64,000 nt of DNA, taken from NCBI GenBank assembly GCA_036874045.1, contig JAZBRI010000008.1, positions 4,851,001 to 4,915,000 on the forward strand, read 5' to 3'. The translations under genes and the position numbers were made by a program. The stretch comes from Cymodocea nodosa (lineage: Eukaryota; Streptophyta; Magnoliopsida; Alismatales; Cymodoceaceae). Positions 57,640 to 64,000 of the stretch are shown one piece after another. Numbering within the stretch: the first letter of the stretch is position 1; each line of letters opens with the position of its first letter. The notes under the pieces are model-generated. The model did not search any database. It had not been told where the DNA came from and was given only the letters and a program-made list of their open reading frames with translations.

Positions 57640-58075
57640 TCTCCCACTATTCTCTTTTCTTACGGAAACATGCACAAACAGTCTATCAGCCTGACGAGAG
57701 AGTAAGGTACCGAAGACTGCCCACCATTCTGTGATAGGTAGTGACGTCGAAGAGAGGGTTGCCCAGATCATCCAATATTTATTCTTCAAGGAGATAGGCG
57801 TGGAGCATGATGCACACAGTTCTGAAAGCCAAAGCGATGGAAAAGTCGTCGGGCATATGCTTCTTGCATGAGGAAGTAACCTGTGGCTGTGCGGCAACGT
57901 TGAAAACCGAGAAAATCGAAAGCTTGCCCCAAATCTCTGCTGTCAAATGTAGAACAAATAGATGATACCAAGCTCGAGGTGATTGGCACAGCCCGTACAG
58001 TGAGCGATGTAGGCGACATACAAGATGGCGTTGATTGGGATCAGCATACCAAGCTCGAGGTTGGTGCATGTAAAC
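57640..58075 (-). pseudogene. pol: Copia reverse transcriptase scrap
   Basis: The minus-strand MHQPRAWYADPNQRH and LHRSLYGLCQSPRAWY are the copia RT block just before the YVDD motif. After a gap, MQEAYARRLFHRFGFQNC is the later YLxxxLxRFxMxxC block. Several frameshifts; the YVDD region itself is deleted. Confidence 0.78.
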
Positions 58076-58120
58076 CTCTTCGTTTAGAAAGTCACGGAGA
58101 AATGCATTTCAGAACGTTAA

Positions 58121-58141
58121 GGAGGGGGTGGGTGGGGGGGG
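58121..58141 (+). other. G-rich tract, G-quadruplex candidate
   Basis: ggagggggtgggtgggggggg: runs of 5, 3 and 8 guanines separated by single T, enough for four G3 runs. Next to the copia scrap. Confidence 0.6.
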
Positions 58142-58689
58142 CAGATTTCGTACACTTGAAATATGACGGAATTAAAAAAAAAATTGTTAGAATTAAAAAA
58201 AAAAATTGTCATTTCGAATAATGAGAGGTGTTTGGGTTGAAAATTTGAATTTCAATTATATTTGAATTTCGTATTTGAAATTTGAATTCTATCGAAATTT
58301 AAATTTTAAAGAATTCAAAATCTGGATGTTTTTGTACATTCAGGAATTTGATGAAAATTGAATTCCAGGTATTCTTGTACATTACAGAATTGGAGGGAAT
58401 TGAATAAAATTGATTTTTAATAAAATTAAGTATTGACTTAAAATAATTAGTGAAAATGTAATTAATTTATTAATAAATTATTGACATTAATAAATGAACA
58501 TATTATTAAAATAAATGTTTATATATCATTTATCAATTAATTAAATATATCATTATATAATATAAATCAAAAATTACAGAAATTGATAACTTTCCCATTA
58601 TATTACATATTTAAAACAACAAAAGGATAATTATAAATTTTATATTTCTCGTAATTATCAAAAAAAAGTCATATTACAAAAAATCTACT

Positions 58690-60037
58690 CATTATGATGT
58701 TTGTAATATTTTCATTCACAACCATCCCACATTGCATATATAATATTTTCACGAAATTTATCTGTAATTTCTTTTCTTTGCTCTTGCATGTTGTTCCCAA
58801 TAGTGTTAAGTATTTCATATTGTCTTTCTACATTTGTACAATCTTCAACTTATATATCACGTTCATCTTCTTGTACTTCATCTTCAAAATCTTGACATAA
58901 GTCTATTTTATTTGCTTTACGAATGAAGTTGTGAACTAAAAAACATGCCAACACTATTTTTGCTTGAGTTGTGAAAGGAAATGACATATATCCTCATAAT
59001 ATTGCAAAACGATGTTTGACTACTCCAAATGTATGTTCAATTACTGTCCTCAACTATGAATGTCTATAGTTGAAGTTTTTCACTGCATTTGTTGGTTGTC
59101 GATTTCCTTCATATTCTGATAAGTGATATCGAACACCTCGAAATGGACATATAAACTCAGGCCTATTTGGAAATCCAGCATCAACTAAGTAAAATTTACC
59201 TGCATGTATTTGAACATCATTTGAAATAAATTCAATTTTGAAAATAAGGTGACATAAAGGTAGATCATAAGTTGTATACCTCATGGCACTTGCAAACCAT
59301 TGCATTGAGTTGTTGCATCTTGAAGGAGTCGAGCATTAGCAGCTGAACCTTCCCACCTACTAAGAACATAAGTAAATTCCATATCAAAATTGCATGCAGA
59401 CAATACGTTTTGTAACAATTCACCTTTTCTATTCCTAAATCTGGCATTCTCTTTTCCATAAATTATGGCTTTAATGTGTGTACCATCAATATCACCTATA
59501 CAATCCTACTCATACCAAAAACAAATTTAATTAATATATAAATGAATAACATGAAATATCAAAATAGAAATAAAGATTGAAGTATGTACCTTGAAATATG
59601 GATAAACATTAACATCATTCTGAATTCGATTGTGTAGCAATTTCATGTTTAGCTAGAAGTATATCACCTATTTTTAATATAGCATTTATCATTTCATTGA
59701 AATATGTACTGACAGTCCATGCTGAGCGATGAAAACGCTCTCTGGTTACTCCATACCTTTGATTTTGTCCAACTGTTACTAAAAAAATAACAAGTTTCTC
59801 CTCTACACTCATATTTCTATTATCTGATATTACTTTCATATTTCTTAATAATCCACAAAATTGTGAAAAAACATGTTGACTCATTTGATAAATTTTCCTA
59901 CAGTTGTATGCTTGATATGGTGACGATGGATTTAACAATCTTTGTACATATTCTGCTCCTTCTATACTGTATATACGAGTGGTGGATGTTTGAATCCCAT
60001 TTATAGTAATTCCGCATAGAAATTGCCATGTTCCCAA
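58690..60037 (-). pseudogene. PIF/Harbinger transposase (DDE_Tnp_4 / HARBI1-type)
   Basis: A cut-and-paste transposase whose DDE nuclease acts on the element ends. Exon 1 (60037 to 59590) has ISDNRNMSVEEKLVIFLVTV and the TRERFHRS step, with one frameshift near 59620. An 84-bp intron (59589-59506) has GT-AG ends. Exon 2 has the catalytic Asp in DIDGTHI, then YGKENARFRNRKG and GSAANARLLQDA, the second Asp in YLVDAGFPNRPEF, and Glu in VIEHTFGVVKHRF. All three catalytic residues are present but stops follow RHS and FAIL and precede GIQL. No confident inverted terminal repeats; gaggtgtttggg at about 58225 could be one end. Confidence 0.82.
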
Positions 60038-60292
60038 TATAACTTTTCTTTTTTTCTTTCTTTGTCTTCATTAATAATGGACATAGACATCTTCATAAAT
60101 TCCAATCCCTGCATCTGTACCTATCATACCAATTATGATTTAATAAAGAAAACATAATAATAGCATACAATGCAAAACAATGCATACATCAACAAAATGT
60201 TTACACCATGTTACATAACATTAAGGATAACACAAGTTCAATAAATTCAAACATGTTCAACAAAATTTAAATTTTTAAATGAAAAAAGCACA

Positions 60293-61350
60293 TCATTTCA
60301 AATTAAACTTCAACCATGAAGTTCTCATGTTCGGTAGTAGACACCTAAATTGATTCTTCTTTGATTCTATCTCCAACAATTGCATTGCCTTGTATTTTTC
60401 TTCTTCTGTAAGATCTATAAGTGAAAGTAAAATAGTGAGAACATCATCTTCTTCACGATCTTTTTTTTCTAACAATTCCATCTTCCTCTCCATGTATGTT
60501 AATTTCCTTTCTTCAATATGTTGTGTAAATGCCATCTTTTCCTTTTGGATCGATATCATATTCTCTTGTAGTTGTATGACATGCTCTGTGTATGCCATTT
60601 TCCTCGAATTTTCTTCTATATCCTCACTAAAATAATTCATAAGTGATACACCAACATTGTTCATTGTAGTTGCCATAAGTTGTTGTGATTCAACATGTGG
60701 ACGTAGAGAAGGAGTTTGAGTAGGAAAAGGATCTTAAGTTTCAACCTCAAATTCCATAGTATTTTGTGTAAGAGATACATTATCAAGGTCATTTGTATCT
60801 TCATTCAAGTTCACAGCTGCTCTCAGATTTGTTGTACTCATTTTAGTTGAACTTGTTACAAGATTTCCTTCAAATATTATTTGAAGCTGATCATATATAG
60901 GACATGCTTTACCCTTGTACTGTGCACACTCTAGATGAACTTATTAGGAAAAAAAATATTAGTACAAATTATAAGCTAATCAAATGTTAAATTTAAATTT
61001 GAAAAAATTCAACTAACCATAATAAATTCATCCCAAACTTCTTTTGCGATATCAATATATCCATGAATGTAGTTTCATCCCCAACCACTTTGTGCACCAA
61101 TCTTTGTATAAATTTTATACATTTATCGCCATGTTTTCATTCGACTATCAATATTTTTCTTTTAGATGTTACCTCCTATTTATTTATTGTAATCATCAAT
61201 TACCTTCAGCCAAGTATCAACTTGTATCTTTCCATCAGGAGTTTTACCATTACCCTCCTTAATAGCATCGCACATCATTCTTAATATCATCTCATCCGCT
61301 TGAATACTCCAACTAAAATAAGATCTTCCACATACTTTCTTGTTTTTCAT
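60293..61350 (-). pseudogene. PIF/Harbinger ORF1, Myb/SANT-like DNA-binding protein
   Basis: The partner protein that binds the element ends and brings the transposase to the nucleus. From the ATG at 61350: FSWSIQADEMILRMM, then the KTPDGKIQVDTWLKVIDDY and DSRMKTWR steps, GAQSGWG and EVWDEFIM, the ordered Trp pattern of plant Myb/SANT-like domains, with several stops. The C-terminal part is open (60676-60293) and forms a charged coiled coil (EERKLTYMERKMELLEKK). Same strand as and just upstream of the transposase, 255 bp apart. Confidence 0.72.
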
Positions 61351-61915
61351 TTCTTAAGAATACATATATGAACAAAATATAAAATGTAACACAACATAAC
61401 ATAGAAATGGACATTACCATAAGCATTAGATTCACAATATACACCTATCAATTCAATTTTGGGAATCATAATTTGTTACTTAGTGAATGCTAGTTGCAAC
61501 ATTGCAGTTTCAAAGTATGCTTTCAGTAAATCATAAAATAGTCTTGAATCATAAAATAATCATAAAATATTTTTAAGTATTTATTTCTTTTTAGATTTAT
61601 CTTGAATCAATTTTAATAAAGATTCATTAATTACTGTGAAGAAATCTTGTCATACATGGTAAAAATAAGCAATCCAAAATTCTTTTTTTTTTCTTTCTAT
61701 ATGTCAAATAATTTTCAAATTCAAGTAGGAGAGTCTTTTTTTTATATATATCAAATATTTTCTAAGTCGATATCATGAAGCTTTTCATATTTCAGATATT
61801 TTCAGCAGAGTTTTTTGTATTTATTATTTTTTCTTTGTTTTCCAATATTTTGGTAACCTGGTAGCCCGTTAAGCTTTCTTTCTTTTTTCTATAGCCCAAC
61901 GGAGGGATCATTTAG
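61351..61915. other. Upstream flank of the Harbinger genes
   Basis: AT-rich, no genes seen. The right end of the Harbinger element should lie here, but no inverted repeat matching the left candidate was found. Confidence 0.4.
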
Positions 61916-62440
61916 ATGGCCGTCAAACCATTGCGGCGGCTGGAGGAGTTCGATTCGAGGGTGTCCAACCCTCCTTCGGCGCTCGCACAATCACGGGGAG
62001 GTGGCGGCGGTGCCAGCACTACAGCAACAGGAGGCCCGTTCCACGCCTAGATTCTGAGTGGCTCACGGAGAGCAATCGAGCTCGTGCGGTGGTGTTGCAG
62101 CAGATTCCGGCCTACGTTCTAATCGGCCCACAGAAGGCAGTGCAGTTCCCTTCCCGCACAATTGGAGGAGGACAGATGATGGCGGTAGTGGCGTCTTGCG
62201 ACGGCGTGACCGGAGTTGGGGTGCCTGTAAAGGGAGAAGAGGGAGAGAAGAGGATGGAGAAATGGAACCAGAACCTACCTACCCTTGTTTGCGTCGGCCT
62301 TCTCTACGATTTGCAGGTATGGGCTTCTTCCCTTCTCCTTCCTCTGTTTTTCCTTTTCTTTAAAAAGAATCAGGATCTAGGTTCCTCTTCTAGCGACAAC
62401 AATCCAACACTACTTCTTGCACATGAAGTGGCAAGTTAAT
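61916..62440 (+). other. GC-rich island of unknown origin
   Basis: A sharp rise in GC. A 44-codon frame from the ATG at 61916 (LRRLEEFDSRVSNPP, then a Gly run) ends at a stop at 62048. A second open frame (62089-62439) follows, with a possible donor aggtatgggc near 62317. It could be a captured host exon or the leader/gag of the copia element that follows. No family recognised. Confidence 0.35.
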
Positions 62441-62457
62441 GAGCAAAAAAGTGTGTG

Positions 62458-63971
62458 CCTTCTTGATCCAAATTGTATAGTTTCATGGCCGTAAGGGTGT
62501 AGATGGACTTTTTCAAATTCGTGCATGGACGAATCCTCTATCTCCAGTGGCATTGCTGTGTTCAACGTTATCTTCTAAAGCTTCAGCGGAGGTTTGGGAC
62601 GACCGGCTCGGTCACCCGTCATCTGACGTTTTTGGTCGACGTTTTCGACTTCACGTTACATCCCCTTCGCGGCAACATGTTTGAACAATCTTTTCCTCAC
62701 CGCCATCAATGTAGTTCCATTCCGTTTCATTTAATTTACATGGACCTATGGGGTCGAAGATATTATTTGGCAATGGTAGATGATTTCTCGCACTATTTAT
62801 GGTTGTTCCCATTATCTCAAAAGTCCGACACCTTCAGCACTTTTATTTTATTCCCGAAGCATATACAAAGGCAGAATGGCGCTGTTCTTAAGCAGGTGCA
62901 AGCTGACGGCGGCGGTGAATTCGTCAATGCGGATTTTCGAACACTTTTTGCAAATCAAGGCATCCAACATCGTATTACATGTCCACATACTTCCGCACAA
63001 AATGGAATGGTTGAGCGACGCCACCGCCAACTAGTTGATATTGCTCGGTGTCTTCTGCAGCAGTCTCGACTTCCCACCTCATTTTGGGTCTTGCGTTCTT
63101 GACGGCGGCTCTCCTCATCAACCGGCTTCCATCCAAGTCGTTAGCTTTGGCTACTCCATTTGAGCTGCTCCACAGTAGACCCACCGACTACTTTCTTCTT
63201 CTTCGAACATTTGGGTGCCTCTGTTTCCCTTTAACGGTCACTGTGTGCACTTCCAAACTTGCTCCCCGCTCGGTACAGTGCCCATTCTTGGGCTATCACC
63301 CTCGCTACAAGGGGTATCGGTGGTGTATGGAGATCTCTTCTCAGCGCTGCTTCATCTCTCGTCATGTGCTTTTTGACGAATCTGCATTTCATGGCCTTCT
63401 CTCGGCTCAACCTCCCACCCAACGGCCCTCCTCTCTCTCTTCTAACTTTCCATTTGGTGTAATTTCTCGTTCCACACCTGCTGCGGCTCTTGTTTCTCCC
63501 TCCCAGCCTCCTTCAAACATCGCACCTCGCACGACTTCTTCGTTGTAGGGCACTGATACGCCACATACTCCTCATTCTATTTATTCTCCGATTCCCTTCT
63601 CTCTCTTTTCTGAAGACTCCTCCTCCGCTCACAACACCCGTCGTCTATCCTCCATTTATCGCCATGCACCTCCAATCGATTTCTCTGTTAATTTGACAAC
63701 TACCGTTGAGGACAGCACCCCGACATTCAAAGACACTCTTCTTGCAAATCACCAATGGCGGCGAGCTATGTTCGACGAAATTTTCGCTCTCCAGCAACGA
63801 GGAACATGGTCTCTTGTTCCTCGTCCTACAGGCGTCAAAATTATTGGTTGTCATTGGATCTGCAAGATCAAAAGACATTCAGATGGTACCATTGACCATT
63901 TTCGTGCCCGATCAGTGGCTCAAGGTAACCATCAAACTCCACGCATGGACGTCGAGTATACCTAGGGGGAG
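62458..63971 (+). pseudogene. pol: Element I: Ty1/copia with RT deleted
   Basis: GAG-pre-integrase (VWDDRLGHPSSDVF near 62605-62640), then integrase with VDDFSHYLWLFPL, VQADGGGEF and NGMVERRHRQ, so the D,D,E residues are present; about ten residues are missing after MDLWG. The next frame has TFGCLCFPL, FLGYHPRYKGYRW and a Pro/Ser-rich linker. RT starts (WSLVPRPTGVKIIGCHWICK) and stops after MDVEYT, where the sequence jumps to a purine tract and the LTR. RT core and RNase H are gone. Frameshifts near 62640 and 63090 and a stop at 63546. Confidence 0.85.
63964..63971 (+). promoter_or_regulatory. Polypurine tract of element I
   Basis: AGGGGGAG directly before TGTTTGTATAACC. Confidence 0.8.
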
Positions 63972-64000
63972 TGTTTGTATAACCTAGAATATTAAAAGTT
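63972..64000 (+). repeat. Start of the 3' LTR of element I
   Basis: TGTTTGTATAACC... running off the window edge. Confidence 0.7.

Overview
This is nuclear DNA of a flowering plant. It carries split genes with GT-AG introns, a plant bHLH transcription factor, a plant TBL cell-wall acetyltransferase relic, a tRNA-Gly gene, Athila/Tat-like Ty3/gypsy elements with a tRNA-Asp primer site, several Ty1/copia families and a PIF/Harbinger transposon. The base composition is AT-rich. Most of the 64 kb is nested, decayed transposable elements; the only apparently intact genes are the bHLH gene (35232-38145, minus) and the tRNA (34038-34108).

Layout. (1) 1-31440 is one nest. A Ty1/copia element 'C' (plus; 27241-27613 and 29172-31097, with a possible LTR beyond) was hit by a Ty3/gypsy element 'B' (minus; 1-237 plus 20140-27236). 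B was hit in its 3' LTR by a second, about 20-kb gypsy element 'A' (238-20139), which later received a solo LTR of its own family (8247-10041, perfect 5-bp duplication). A copia-type solo LTR (27614-29166, perfect 5-bp duplication) sits in C. A 5S-rRNA-like segment lies in the integrase of B. (2) 31440-38850 is the genic island: a broken TBL gene, tRNA-Gly(GCC), a LINE-like 3' end, the bHLH gene and a 41-bp tandem repeat upstream of it. (3) 40363-53528 is a patchwork: a copia gag piece, a copia-type LTR containing a gypsy gag+LTR piece, a copia 5' LTR with gag start, and a minus-strand copia with LTR, PBS, gag, protease and part of the integrase. (4) 53529-57560 has no recognisable gene. (5) 57640-64000 holds a copia RT scrap, a two-gene PIF/Harbinger element and a copia element that lost its RT.

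The most unusual object is element A. Its 5' LTR and tRNA-Asp PBS are followed almost at once by a minimal zinc-knuckle reading frame and then protease-RT-RNase H-integrase, with no capsid domain. Capsid-type gag lies about 6 kb downstream of integrase, behind its own TATA box and candidate spliced leader. It is followed by an F-box-type reading frame and then the polypurine tract and 3' LTR. Element B shares the capsid-less 5' end, and a second copy of the downstream gag (42058-43010) keeps the same TATA/leader/ATG layout, so this looks like a property of the family and not a local accident.

A second theme is a family of short palindromes (TAACTCAACGA paired with its reverse complement across about 4 nt, and relatives such as TAACTATCCGA). 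They occur in the gypsy LTRs, in the spacers before A's internal reading frames and, as single arms or imperfect copies, in copia LTRs. The gypsy and copia LTRs also share a 100-130 bp block bracketed by CACGTG boxes.
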